Both the position numbers and the translations under genes were made by a program. 64,000 nt of DNA. Source: Notospermus geniculatus (Eukaryota > Nemertea > Pilidiophora > Heteronemertea > Lineidae). This document shows positions 31,678 through 42,205 of this stretch, one piece after another (within the stretch, counting starts at the first letter, position 1; each line of letters starts with the position of its first letter). The notes under the pieces are model-generated. The model did no database searches, was not told the origin of the DNA, and saw nothing but the letters and a program-made list of their open reading frames with translations. Location of the stretch: positions 176,590 through 240,589 of the forward strand of contig NMRB01000336.1 of assembly GCA_002633025.1 (NCBI GenBank), written 5' to 3'.

Positions 31678-33603
31678 ATGTGCATGTTCACTGGTAGCAC
31701 CCTGCGGGACTGTATCGATCATTGGAAATCAATCGGGGCTCCCGAACGCGTTTTAAACTGGATCAGATACGGAGTGCCTATTGAGACAGTCACGGACCTT
31801 GAGCCACAAGTGATCGAACCCCATGTACATAAATGGGACAGGAATGAGTTTAGCTTCCTCAGATCGGAAATTGCTGAACTGGTTGCAGCTGGGATTGTTG
31901 AAAAGTGTTGTAATCAGCCCAAAGTTGTGTCTCCAATTAGGGCAGTACCCAAGAAAGGGTCAGGTAAATTTAGGTTGATTACCGATCTTAGAGCTGTAAA
32001 TGCACATTGTAAGGTTGACAAGTTTTCCAATGAAGATATAAGAAAGGTATTAGATATTGTAGAGCCAGGTGACTATTTGGTAACTGTTGATCTGAAACAA
32101 GGTTTCTTTCACGTGCCTGTTGATGGTAAGGGCCAAGATTTGTTAGGTTTTCGCTTCCAGGGACAGTGTTTTAAGTGGAAAAGTCTACCCTATGGCTATA
32201 AGGGTTCACCTTACTATTTCAACAAGGTATTGCGTCCTGTGATCCGGTTTTTGAGAAGCAAAGGTTTAAGAGTTGTAGTCTATGTAGATGACTTTATCCT
32301 GTGTGCGTCGGAGGCCGATATTGAAACCCACAAAACTTTACTGTTAGAAACGTTGCAACGACTTGGTTTCCGTATCAACAGGGAAAAATCTTCCCTCGAA
32401 CCGTCACAGGTGGTCGAATATTTAGGATACATTATCAGGACCGATGGTCAGTGCCCTACTTTAGAGATACCAATATCTCGGATAAAGAGAGTCAAAAAAG
32501 ACATTTCAAGAGTTTTGTCAAAAGGTGGTGTTTCTGCTAGAGGTTTGGCCAGGATATTAGGCCAGTGTGTGTCAATGACAAGGGCAATTTTGCCCGGTAA
32601 ACTGCTGCTTAGAAACGCTTACAGGCTGTTGAGTACAAAGAAGTTCTGGTCCGACAATTTGGTAATTGATGAGCATACTAGAGGTGATCTATCGTGGTGG
32701 TTATCCAGCCTGGAGAATTGGAACGGGTGTCCAATTAAGAAGTCAGTTGTTGACCTTCAGCTTGTTACAGACGCGAGCGGATTCGCATGGGGCGCGCATT
32801 TGGCGCAGAAGGAGGCTTTTGGTCTGTGGGACCTGGAAACCCGCCAAAAGTCCTCCAATTACAGAGAAATGTTAGCAGTTATGATGGGAATGCATTCGTT
32901 CGCAGAGGTGATCCGAGACAAATGTATCCAGGTATTGAGCGACAATATTTCGACGGTAGCCTATCTAAACAAGCTGGGAGGGCCCAGCAAGGAGCTCTCG
33001 GATATGGCAACTTCAGTATGGGTGCTCGCCCACGAGCTCAATGTCCGGTTGACAGTCGCGCATATCAGGGGCGTTTTCAATACCCAAGCAGACCAATTGT
33101 CGCGGGTAAAGAGCCCGCACGAGTGGGAGTTACACCCAAAGAGTTTCAGATGGTTGGACGATATATGGGGCCCACATACGGTGGACAGATTTGCCACATT
33201 TTTGAATCACAAGATTCCGGTGTACAACAGTTGGGGGTACGACCCCGCTACCGCTGGGGTGGATGCACTAGCACAGCAAGATTGGGCGGTGCAAAACAAT
33301 TTCGTGAACCCATCGTTCGGGGTTATCAACAAGGTATTAGATGTGGTGGAAAAGCAGGCGGCTTGCGCAACCTTGATCGCTCCATGGTGGCCAGCTCAGA
33401 CATGGTGGCCGAGGTTAAGGCAGATGGCAGTATGCCCCCCGATTCCGTTAGGACCTACCAGCGCTATCGTAGTACCGCACTCGGAGGTTTGCCCCGAACC
33501 ATTGAAAAACCCCAGGTGGAGCCTGTTCGCCTGGAGGATATCTGGTTCAACAGGTTACGCTCAGAAGGCTGGCCAGACAGGGCAGCAAAACAGTTCAGCT
33601 TAA
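31678..33603 (+). CDS. PAT/DIRS reverse transcriptase, RNase H and methylase-like domain
   Basis: 641 residues. RT motifs in order: RLITDLRAVNAHC (about 103-115), VTVDLKQGFFHVPV, LPYGYKGSPYYFNKV, catalytic VVYVDDFILC (YVDD near residue 203). RNase H motifs follow: LVTDASGFAWGAHL, NYREMLAVMMG, VLSDNISTVAYLNK. After about residue 485, VDRFATFLNHK..YNSWGYDP matches the methylase-like domain common in DIRS and PAT elements. It copies element RNA to DNA. The frame is intact. Its 3' part overlaps the recombinase frame. Confidence 0.9.
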   Translation: MCMFTGSTLRDCIDHWKSIGAPERVLNWIRYGVPIETVTDLEPQVIEPHVHKWDRNEFSFLRSEIAELVAAGIVEKCCNQPKVVSPIRAVPKKGSGKFRLITDLRAVNAHCKVDKFSNEDIRKVLDIVEPGDYLVTVDLKQGFFHVPVDGKGQDLLGFRFQGQCFKWKSLPYGYKGSPYYFNKVLRPVIRFLRSKGLRVVVYVDDFILCASEADIETHKTLLLETLQRLGFRINREKSSLEPSQVVEYLGYIIRTDGQCPTLEIPISRIKRVKKDISRVLSKGGVSARGLARILGQCVSMTRAILPGKLLLRNAYRLLSTKKFWSDNLVIDEHTRGDLSWWLSSLENWNGCPIKKSVVDLQLVTDASGFAWGAHLAQKEAFGLWDLETRQKSSNYREMLAVMMGMHSFAEVIRDKCIQVLSDNISTVAYLNKLGGPSKELSDMATSVWVLAHELNVRLTVAHIRGVFNTQADQLSRVKSPHEWELHPKSFRWLDDIWGPHTVDRFATFLNHKIPVYNSWGYDPATAGVDALAQQDWAVQNNFVNPSFGVINKVLDVVEKQAACATLIAPWWPAQTWWPRLRQMAVCPPIPLGPTSAIVVPHSEVCPEPLKNPRWSLFAWRISGSTGYAQKAGQTGQQNSSA

Positions 33604-34257
33604 GCTGGGCACCCAGTACCCTAAGCCAATACAACCGGTATCTCTCAGACCTTAAAACGTGGTGTTACAACGAAAGCGTCGTCTTTCCGCCAAAACGGTC
33701 GGCGGACTTGGCCAAGTTTATTTGTGTAGTTGCAGATCGGTCAGACAGGCCAGAATCGCTGTTGAAGAATTATTTGGCAGCCTTATCGGCGCTTTACCAG
33801 GTTCTCGGTGTGCCTAACCTTGCTCTTGATTCAGAGATTTCTAGGTTGCAGGTTGCGCTGATCAAATCAGGTACTAGTAGGCCCAGAATGAAATCTACAG
33901 TGATGCCAGCCATAAACTTCACGAATATGTTTAAGACTTGGGCGGACAATGAAGTCCTTGAATTGAAACAGTTAAGGTTAAAATGTATCACCTTGTTGTC
34001 ACTGTCCTTGATGCTGAGGCCTTCAGACATAGCGCCTAAATCGGTGTACTATGACCCAGTAGATGATTGTGTTGTACCCATCATGTTCAAGGAGAATCAG
34101 ATAGAATTTGTGCAAGGTGGTCTAAAATGTAAGTTTTTGGGAATCAAAAACGATACTACCAGAAGCGGTTTTGAGGTGAGGTTACCTAGTGTAGATGATG
34201 TGAAATGTGACCCAGTCGGAGCTTTAAAGTGTTACATGGAACGAACCCAGCAGGCTA
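33384..34257 (+). pseudogene. PAT tyrosine recombinase, N-terminal part
   Basis: This frame is open from 32787, overlapping RT-RNase H for over 800 bases. The ATG at 33384 is my preferred start because recombinase-like sequence begins shortly after (RLEDIWFNRL, FSLSWAPSTLSQYNRYLSDL). It shows the SAM-like core-binding region and the first catalytic Arg in LRPSDIA. The enzyme integrates a circular DNA form in place of a DDE integrase. The gene is cut by the TA-flanked element at 34258. Confidence 0.82.
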
Positions 34258-35394
34258 CACAGAAAAAAATAATTGTCTCAGTTTGAGAAAAAAAGCATCT
34301 CCGAGCTTTGCCAATAATAGGAGATCACTTTTGTCTCAAAACGAGATCATAATTTGTCTCTTTTATTGAGTAATTCCCTACTCAGAATGAGATAATCTAC
34401 CTGTCTCAATTTGAGAAAACCTTTTACTCAAATTGGAGCATGGAAGTATAATCCTTCCATGATTGGAGACAGGGATTTGTCTCCAATTGAGAGATATTAG
34501 TCTCCTATTATTGGCAAGGCTCGGAGATGCTTTTTATCTCAAACTGAGAAGCCGCCTGCTGTACGAATGAGTAGAGAAACACAGAAAAATATGATGTCAA
34601 TTTTGTATCTCCAATTACAAAACGAACATGCATTGTTAAAACAATTTGAATTGCAGCTCCACCCCAGGCTAGATGCACTACATCTCTGACGGGGGAAGCC
34701 TAGACTCTGTTTCTCAACAGATGTCATCGTATACATGCTCTATGTAGCCTACTGCACATAAATGTACCATGCATGCAGGCCCAGGCAATCAGCACTGTGA
34801 AGAAAACTAGTGTATCAAAACAGGACTGGCATTCAGACAGCAACTGTTTCTATGCCTTCGACACGCAGATCTGCATTAGAAATGACTTACTGATGTTAAA
34901 CATCCCGGGAAAATATGGGAGCTGGGGAGAAATTTGGAAAATGGTGGTAAACGGTAGTACTTCTGTACGTGCGTAATCAACATTCAAATTGAGATTCAGC
35001 TTGTCTCAAAATGAAATGCGGCATCTCTGATTAAGAACTAAACGTCTCAATGCCATTGCAGAAATCAATCTCATCTCAAATTGAGATCAACTTTTTTCCT
35101 GTGACTCAATATGAGATGTCACTGCCTCCATTCAATGTCTCAAACTGAGATAGGCATTACTCTACGCCCCATTTTGAGATGGATTTTATCTCATAGTGAG
35201 ATAATCTGTTGTACTCAATGAAGGAAAGGAATTGATTTTTATCTCAAAGTGATGCATACCGTGTCTCATAACATGCAATAGATGAACACAGTTTCATGAG
35301 GAGAAGATGCACTCTCAGAATGAGACAAATAACTGACTCTAAACCAGTACTAGACGATATACGTCTCAGTTCGAAACAATTATTTTTTTCTGTG
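34258..35394. mobile_element. 1.14-kb TA-flanked element built of TCTCA/TGAGA palindromes
   Basis: Ends CACAGAAAAAAATAATTGT and inverse with TA at 34256-34257 and 35395-35396. Throughout the interior, short imperfect palindromes of the form TCTCAAnnTTGAGA recur about twenty times at irregular spacing. A second inverted pair, GCATCTCCGAGCTTTGCC and partner (about 34290-34325 and 34500-34537), sits near the left end. No transposase is present. The recombinase frame resumes right after the TA. Confidence 0.8.
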
Positions 35395-35396
35395 TA

Positions 35397-35701
35397 GGGC
35401 CTCTGCTGGTGGTGCAGTGTTCGTTTCCTTGACTAGGCCCTACAAGCCATTATCAGGTAGTGCAGTTGGCAAGATTTTGACAGAAGCTATAGATTTGGCA
35501 GGATTGAAGGGCATGGGTTATGGGCCCAAATCTTTCAGGCCCACCGGTGCCACTGCAGCAGTTTCTTGCGGCCATGAACCTGAAAAGGTACGCAAGCTGG
35601 GCAGGTGGAAGACAGAGTCGGTGTTCATGGAACATTATGTTCATGTGGTACCTCGTAAGGAGTTCACTAGAGATGTGTTGAATTTTGGTAACTCCCAGTA
35701 G
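35397..35701 (+). pseudogene. PAT tyrosine recombinase, C-terminal part
   Basis: Resumes in frame after the inserted element. It carries FRPTGATAA (second catalytic Arg region), LGRWKTES and the nucleophile Tyr in EHYVH. The first catalytic His position appears as Ser in PKSFR. It ends at TAG 35699-35701, about 140 bases before B1. Confidence 0.82.
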
Positions 35702-35842
35702 GTGAGAGAATGTTGATACTAGATGCAAGATATTATGGGTTGATGTTCGTGCAAATTGTGTGTACTAAGTTGTGAAATATAAACAGTATAAAAAGTACAT
35801 GTATACTTTTTCAAGTTTTAAAATTTTGGTAACTCTACATTT

Positions 35843-36185
35843 AGGCATAAGTGTTGTAATAAAGTTTAGTTATACTTTATCACATAGTGTTGAGTTAGTG
35901 GTGCAATGACGAAGGTTCAACAGAACTGTAGTCAGGCTCCACAACGCCAGTACACCGTAACGTGGTGACACCTAGCGTGTCACCACCATATTAGCCAGTC
36001 TCTGTTCAGTGGTTTTTGTAAAGTTCGAGTTTAGACGTGTTATATGTTCGGTATTCCATGTAATTTAGGTTTGTGATGTACGTGCATTGGAGTTGGAGAT
36101 TAAGGCATAAGTGTTGTAATAAAGTTTAGTTATACTTTATCACATAGTGTTGAGTTAGTGGTTCAATGACGTAGGTTCAACAGAA
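35843..36185 (+). repeat. PAT split repeats B1-A2-B2
   Basis: B1 35843-35925 and B2 36103-36185 (each 83 bases, AGGCATAAGTG to GTTCAACAGAA), with A2 35926-36010 directly after B1. B1 and B2 differ at very few bases (for example GGTGCAATGACGA against GGTTCAATGACGT). Confidence 0.88.
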
Positions 36186-37938
36186 TGGGCTATCTAGCCT
36201 GAAGACGTCGACGGAAGCTTCACACCTGATAGAACGGTCGCATCTCATGTCGGCAAAAGGAGGCTTTAACCTTACCAAGTACGCCAGCAATGACAAGTCA
36301 GTTGTCACGGCCATACCAGAGAGACTAAGAGCCAAGAATCTGCAATGTTTTGACCTACACTCCAGCACCCTTCCCATGGAAATGACCTTAGGAATACATT
36401 GGGATATTGAAATGGACACCTTCCAGTTCCAGACCAACTTCAGGGAGAAACCACTCACAAGGCGCGGTATTTTGTCGACGGTCAGTTCCTTGTTTGACCC
36501 CCTAGGACTTGTAGCTCCGGTCATTCTGGAAGGAAAACGCATTGTACAAGAGTTATGCAGGGACAAGATGGGATGGGACGACCCTGTTCCCGATGACATC
36601 GTGAAAAGATGGGAAACCTGGAGAGCACAGCTGAACGATCTGAGCGAACTTAGGATCCGACGATGCTATAAGCCACCAGACTGGGGAGATCAGGAGCTCA
36701 GAACAGTTGAACTGCATCACTTTTCAGATGCTAGTCTGTTAGGAGGATATGGTCAATGCAGTTACGTACGGATGATCAGAGAGGATGGCCAAGTCAATAC
36801 AGCACTAGTCGCAGCGAAGTCTAGGGTAGGCCCAAGTAAACCTGTCACAGTGCCGAGGTTAGAGCTCACCGCAGGTGTCATGTCAGTGAAGATGAGTGAA
36901 TTTCTCCACAAGGAATTGGGATATGAAGACGTAAAGGAAACATTTTGGACAGACAGCAAAGTGGTGCTAGGGTATGTTAGTAACGAAGCCCGCAGGTTCC
37001 ATGTGTTCGTCGCTAATAGGGTACAAAAGATCAGGGACGTCTCCTCACCAGAGCAGTGGCGTCATGTAAAGACCAACGAGAACCCAGCGGACCTCGCATC
37101 CAGAGGTGTCACAGCGAGGGAACTCATAGATAGTGAACTCTGGTGGAAGGGCCCAGCCTTCCTTTCTGCAAATGGTCCCACCGAGCCAGGTTCTGAAGTC
37201 TATCAGTCGAGCCATGATGATCCAGAAGTAAAGAAAGTCACAGTACTAGCCACGCAAGCCAGGTCGGAAACTTCTACAGAGTTCCTGTCCCGTCTGGAAC
37301 GTTTCTCAGATTGGCATCGCATGAGAAGGGCAGTTGCTGTTTGCCTTCGCCTGAAACAGAGATTGAAGAACCGTCTCGCCAAAAGATCAGCTCAAATTGG
37401 AGACCGTACGGAGGCTCTCAAGCAGTATAACCCAGTGGATGTCAGTGAAATGGAAGATGCAGAGTTGCAGATTGTCAGAATGGTTCAAGCCAAAGCCTTC
37501 CCTGGAGAGATCACGCAATTGAAGGAATTCAACCGATCAGTAGAGCCACCAAATAAGGAAAACTCGACGGTAGACAAAGCCATCAGTAAGAACAGCGCAA
37601 TCCACAAACTGGATCCATACTTGGACAAGAATGGCATTCTGAGGGTAGGAGGCAGAATACAGCAGGCTGCTGAGCTACCAGAAAGTCAAAAACACCCAAT
37701 CCTGATGCCAAGGAAAGGTCATGTCGTCCAAGTATTGATATCGCATTACCATAACCGTGTTTCTCACTCAGGGAGAGGAATGACGCTCAATGCCCTTAGA
37801 GTTGCCGGTTACTGGATAATCAAGGCAAGGACTGTAGTAACAACTTGTATCCAGAATTGTGTCACCTGCAGAAAATTGCGAGGAGCTCCACTTCAGCAGA
37901 AAATGGCGAATCTTCCAGAGGACAGACTAGAGCAAATC
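36186..37938 (+). pseudogene. BEL/Pao RT end, RNase H and integrase zinc region
   Basis: Continues the BEL frame after the PAT element. RT thumb (RGILSTVSSLFDPLGLVAPV, a Pao-type hallmark) is followed by RNase H (HHFSDASLLGGYGQCSYVR; TVPRLELTAGVMSVKM; TDSKVVLGYV; NPADLASRG) and the integrase H2C2 zinc region (HYHNRVSHSGRGMTLNALR ... CIQNCVTCRKLRG). The segment is cut at 37938 by a 555-bp element just before the integrase catalytic core. Confidence 0.88.
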
Positions 37939-38493
37939 CACCCCGGCGAATCAGTATCCTGGGCACCGAGTCTTCGGGTGGCAAGTGCCGATTCCGAGTC
38001 CCCCGGTATTCCTGAATCCCGCGCGAAAAGACGACAGCGATGAGAATGCGACCTCTCCTGCTTCATCAGCATGGTAAGATTACTTGGTCACACCTGCATT
38101 CGGATCTCAATATGCGTAGCTAATTATGCTAGCATTGATTAAGAAATCGGTTGCTCTTGACAGCGTCACGAAGCGAAAAACTTTGAATGCCTGGTGCGTG
38201 CCGTAGGCCTACTGACAGCCGTCTGGCTGGCCGTGGCGATCAGATGCTTATATTTACAATATTCTGCAAATACATTCAAAATAAGCAACTGATTATGGCA
38301 GGTTATTCACTCTAGATCCGAATGCACTGCAAAAATCTTACACTTACTGTGGCATTTGGGAGCTTGAACATCTTTTTCTGGCCCTTCCTCGGGCGAGGAC
38401 GCCATTTTGCACGGGATTCAGGAAGACACGGACTCGGAACCAGCACTTGCCACGCCGAAGACTCGGTGTTCAGGATACTGATTCGCCGGGGTG
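37939..38493. mobile_element. 555-bp terminal-inverted-repeat element in integrase
   Basis: Inverted ends of about 90 bases begin CACCCCGGCGAATCAG. AAATC is duplicated on both sides (37934-37938, 38494-38498). The interior has no long frame of its own. Part of the right arm reads as open sequence continuous with integrase, which is coincidental. A 5-bp duplication with CAC..GTG ends does not settle the superfamily. Confidence 0.82.
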
Positions 38494-38498
38494 AAATC

Positions 38499-39446
38499 CC
38501 ACCTTTCACCCACAGTTCGGTAGATTTCTTCGGGCCATACTACGTTAAACAAGGACGCAGTGACATCAAACGATACGGAGCACTCTTTACATGTCTAAAT
38601 TCACGCGCCATCCATATTGAAGTCGCCAACAGTCTTGACACCAGCTCATTTTTGAATGCGTACCGCAGATTTGTGTGCAGAAGGGGACGAGTGAGGCGCA
38701 TCAGATCGGATCAAGGATCCAACTTCATCGGGGCAAAAAATGAGCTCACAGCCGCACTTAAAGAAATGGACAATGATCGTGTCAGACAAGAGCTATTGAA
38801 GGACGAATGTGACTGGATCGTCTTTAAGATGAATCCGCCTCATGCCAGCCACATAAACGGCGTTGTAGAACGCATGATCAGATCAGTTAGAAACGCTCTT
38901 TCTGGCCTCCTGCGAGCACAAGGCCGCCAGCTCGATGATGAATTACTGAGAACGCTAATGGTCGAAGCCGAAGCTATTGTAAACAGCCGCCCTCTGACGT
39001 ACGTCGATATGGAAGCTACAGACAGCCCCCAGCCACTGTGTCCAAGCCGGTTACTCACCTTAAAGTCTGATGCAGTTCTGCCGCCCCCTGGGGTATTCGT
39101 AAAGAACGATTTGTACTGCAGTCGCCGATGGAGGAGGGTTCAATACTTAGCAAACGAATTTTGGACCCGTTGGAGACGAGAATTCCTGCCTCTGTTGCAA
39201 GAAAGACAAAAGTGGACACGCCCTCGGAACAATCTGGCAAAGGATGACATCGTGCTGATCATCGATGACACAGCCCCGCGATGCAGTTGGCCACTAGCGA
39301 GAGTTTCAGAAGTATTTCCTGGGGAGGACGGTTTCGTCAGAAAGGCCAAGGTATGTGCAGGACAGACCACCTACGAGCGACCCATCGACAAGCTGATATT
39401 GTTGCTGAAACCTACCGTGGATCGTGACGAGCCCAAGGACGATTAG
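38499..39446 (+). pseudogene. BEL/Pao integrase catalytic core and C-terminus
   Basis: In frame after the duplicated AAATC. DDE residues are visible: SSVDFFGPYYV (first Asp), RIRSDQGSNFIGA (second Asp), INGVVERMIRSVRNAL (Glu). The Pao-type C-terminal domain (VQYLANEFWTRWRREFLPLLQ, DDIVLI) and stop at 39444-39446 follow. It is about 315 residues. Confidence 0.88.
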
Positions 39447-40613
39447 TGTGCAGAAAATCGGTCGGTCGTACGGTTTTTTCACGACATTTAAAGACAAACT
39501 ATGGTTGTGACATAAGCAGTTGCAATGGCACATCCGGGAGAAGCACTGGGGTCCTAAATTGGCCTATTGCTAGATTTGGTATTTTGGGAGTAATGCCTTA
39601 TTTGGCATCTTGTAATTTATTGCCTTTACAGTATTCTAAGGTTTAAGCGAAGTATAGCCTTCTCCAGAATTGCCAGGGCAACTTGTTTTAGGCACAACCA
39701 CATCGCATTAACTTTGTGTGTGAAATCATCAAGAACAAAGTAATTCTAAGTGGAAATTCAAGGAGTATTCATGTGGAAGTGACTCCGGTCTCTGAAAGTG
39801 TGGGCAGCATCTGGACGCAAGTTTTGCTTTGCTCAGTTTTAGCGTATTTGATGTTATGGAGAGCCATGTGGTAGTTTTGTTGCAGAGAAGTGAAATTCTA
39901 GTCTTAAGATTCACTACAGCTTGCGTCCCGGTTTGCCCATAAAGTCAGAGCGACGGTATAGTTACGCTTGTGAAATTCTAAGGACAGTGCATCTTCACTG
40001 TGCTATATTCTCCAAAATGTGGAAATGAACAATCTATTTGTAGTCGAATTCAGTGTTTTAATTTGCGTCTATTGATCTTGACAGAGCTGTAAGGGGCACC
40101 TTGGTTGTCACTTTCTGGGTAGTATCCTTCTTTCGGCAATTTGTCATTGGGGTGAATCCATCCGAAGTCTTGAGTACCAGTCATTTATTCAGCAGCTCTG
40201 ACAATATCCTTGGAACCAGGTGATTTGAAGACTGATCAGTCAACGTGAATTCTATTCAGGACACTTGATAGAGACATTGTGACTCTAAGGAGAGCCATTT
40301 CTGGATGAACAATTCCAAAGCGTTGCGTACTTATTTGGACAGTCTGCCTATTTGGACAGCGTGCCTATTTTACTTTCGTGGATAGATAAGTACACTGTGT
40401 ACTTACCGGTACTTAACGTGAGATAGTTTTGGTAAATTTGTAGCAAATTTAGGAGAGCCATGTAACTGTTAGCCAGTTAATTTTTGATGTGGACGGTTAG
40501 CCTTTAAGTGAGGGAGTTGGGTTGAGTGGCGCCGCCTAGGCACATGTGCTTTTGCCGCCATGTTTTTGATAGACAACACAGTTTCAATTTTCTGACTGAT
40601 GCAAAGTTCGCCC
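39447..40613 (+). other. BEL/Pao 3' non-coding region and LTR start
   Basis: No gene. The purine-rich stretch AGTGAGGGAGTTGGG at about 40507-40520 is a candidate polypurine tract. The LTR would then start at TG near 40523, some 90 bases before the part that can be matched to the truncated 5' LTR. The word AGGAGAGCCAT recurs three times. Confidence 0.5.
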
Positions 40614-41272
40614 AAAGATAGTTTTAACCATCATATGGGGTACAGTTTTAGATGGGCAAGCACAGAGGTAAATATTAGAGAAGGCTTAAAGCCCTTTATT
40701 TGAGACGATGAGCCCTTAGGAAAAGTTTACGGCCTGTTTTTTGGCCGCGGTCCAAGTTTTAGAACTTGTGCGTGTGCAGTGTGAGATTCTGGGGTGCGGT
40801 GCTCCACATAAGTCCCTCATAAGTTTGGTACGCAGCAGTTACAGCTCTCCTAGAGGTTTTCTAGCGAATCTATGAATCTCCCTACTACTTCCAAGGCATT
40901 AGATGTCAAGATATAAGCCAATTTTCTGTGTTTTTGGAGTGTCAAAAAGGACACAGGTCATGTCCAAATTCTGTCAACTAAGGTTCTATCACCACCGACA
41001 GATGGCAGCACGTACTGGTCTATGCTGAATTGTGTCATGAGGAAAGATTGCCACATTTGAGTGTTGTATTGGATATTTTTATGATTGTTACAGTCCTGTA
41101 AGCTACTTACGGATATGTTTCTCGAGACTTAGGACACTTTTGTATTTTTACAGCTTTTACGTGGGTTCAGAGGATGTGAAGCCATCATACAGACAGAAAG
41201 AATAAAGAATACAGTTTTGGTGAAATATCCACGGTTATTGAATTTATTCAACGACAGACGATAACCGCTACA
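40614..41272 (+). repeat. 3' LTR of the BEL/Pao element
   Basis: Match to 26375-27034 with roughly 2% difference. It ends CTACA at 41272. The real 5' border is probably near 40523. Confidence 0.88.
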
Positions 41273-41519
41273 CTCACTGATAGCATTCATCTCACTGCTA
41301 CACTACAAATTAATACGCCTCGCCACTGCCTACTCCACCTTACTCGACGAGCAGGGTGTCGCGCTCACTGGTAACATTCAACTCAGTGCTGCACTACAAG
41401 TACGCCTTGCCACTGAGTGCTACACCTTGCTCGACGAGCAGGGTGCCGCACTCACTGATAACATTCGACTCAGTGCTGCACTACAAATACGCCTCGCCAC
41501 TGAGTGCTACACCTTGTAG
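41273..41519. repeat. 88-bp tandem repeat next to the LTR
   Basis: About 2.8 copies start CTCACTGATA/GTA.CATTC (41274, 41363, 41451) and include TCGACGAGCAGGGTG. The BEL element inserted at the edge of, or within, this array. Confidence 0.75.
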
Positions 41520-42205
41520 GAATGAGCAATGTAGCAGTGACGGAAATCACAATTCTTATTTGTAGCACTCCCTTTAAAATTTAAAGAGCCGAAATTCGAA
41601 TGGAGCAACCAGGTTTTAAAAAGTCTGTTTTATTCAATTCCCACTAACTTAATAATTCCCACTTTAAATAATAGAGTGTTAAACGCTTTCTTAGGCCCAA
41701 AATGTTACATCCACGTTTTTACAAGCTACGTTTCAATTACAGAAAAAGCCAGTATTTGTCTGGGCTTATTCTGCTTCCATTACAGAATGTCCGTGTTTAA
41801 TAATTCCGGTTCTAGTCAGTTCGGATCTATTAAGATCGGAGGTAACAGCCGAGTATTCTCCGAATCTAAATTAGGTGCGGATCAACAACGGTGTTTTCTC
41901 TAGTGGAATGGCAATAAGTCCGGGTCTATTTGTAGTATTATGTTAGGCTACTGGTGGCTTACGTTCGTTTGCGGCATTGCGCATGCTCAAAAGTACCACA
42001 ACAATACGCCGTTCACTCCACGTGTCGCCATCTGTAGCCGAGCTTACTAACCTGAAATCCAGTAGTGGAAGCGCAAGCCGTGAAATATCCGGTCTTATTT
42101 ATATGCGGATAGACACCGGTACTATTAAGACCGGATATAAAGCTCAAATGGAAGCGCAGCAATTATTCGTTAGGCGAGACACCCTGTTTACTTTAATTAA
42201 CTAGG
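41520..42205. other. Unassigned spacer
   Basis: AT-rich sequence without a supported gene; 3' flank of the orphan exon at 42206. Confidence 0.4.

Larger units (their letters stand above)
30594..36185 (+). mobile_element. PAT/DIRS-type tyrosine-recombinase retrotransposon
   Basis: Termini are split direct repeats: A1 (30594-30678), B1 (35843-35925), A2 (35926-36010), B2 (36103-36185), in the order A1-genes-B1-A2-B2 that marks PAT/Ngaro-type elements. Genes: gag-like 30739-31662, RT-RNase H with a methylase-like domain 31678-33603, tyrosine recombinase in two parts. There is no target duplication, as expected for integration by recombination through a circle. The insertion splits the RT active-site codon of the host BEL element; both flanks remain in frame. 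Excluding its own MITE it is about 4.45 kb. The methylase-like region favours PAT over Ngaro; I am less sure of that sub-group. Confidence 0.88.
26375..41272 (+). mobile_element. BEL/Pao LTR retrotransposon with nested insertions
   Basis: Two long terminal repeats (26375-27034 and 40614-41272 where they match) flank a gag-pol region with BEL/Pao order: gag, zinc knuckles, aspartic protease, reverse transcriptase, RNase H, integrase. Coding is spread over 27071-28178, 28782-30593, 36186-37938 and 38499-39446, separated by three insertions. After discounting the insertions and their target duplications the segments total 5,619 bases, a whole number of codons, and I find no in-frame stop in the parts I read. 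The element was thus probably intact when hit. The LTRs differ at about 10-15 positions, mainly substitutions, so insertion is not very recent. Confidence 0.9.

Noticed and set aside
38322-38498. Integrase frame extending upstream of 38499
   Set aside because: The extension is the right half of the 555-bp element and only fortuitously open.
40380-40522. LTR start near 40459 (TGTAACTG after AGGAGAGCCA)
   Set aside because: Possible, but the purine-rich tract directly before 40523 is a better polypurine candidate; the truncated 5' LTR cannot decide.
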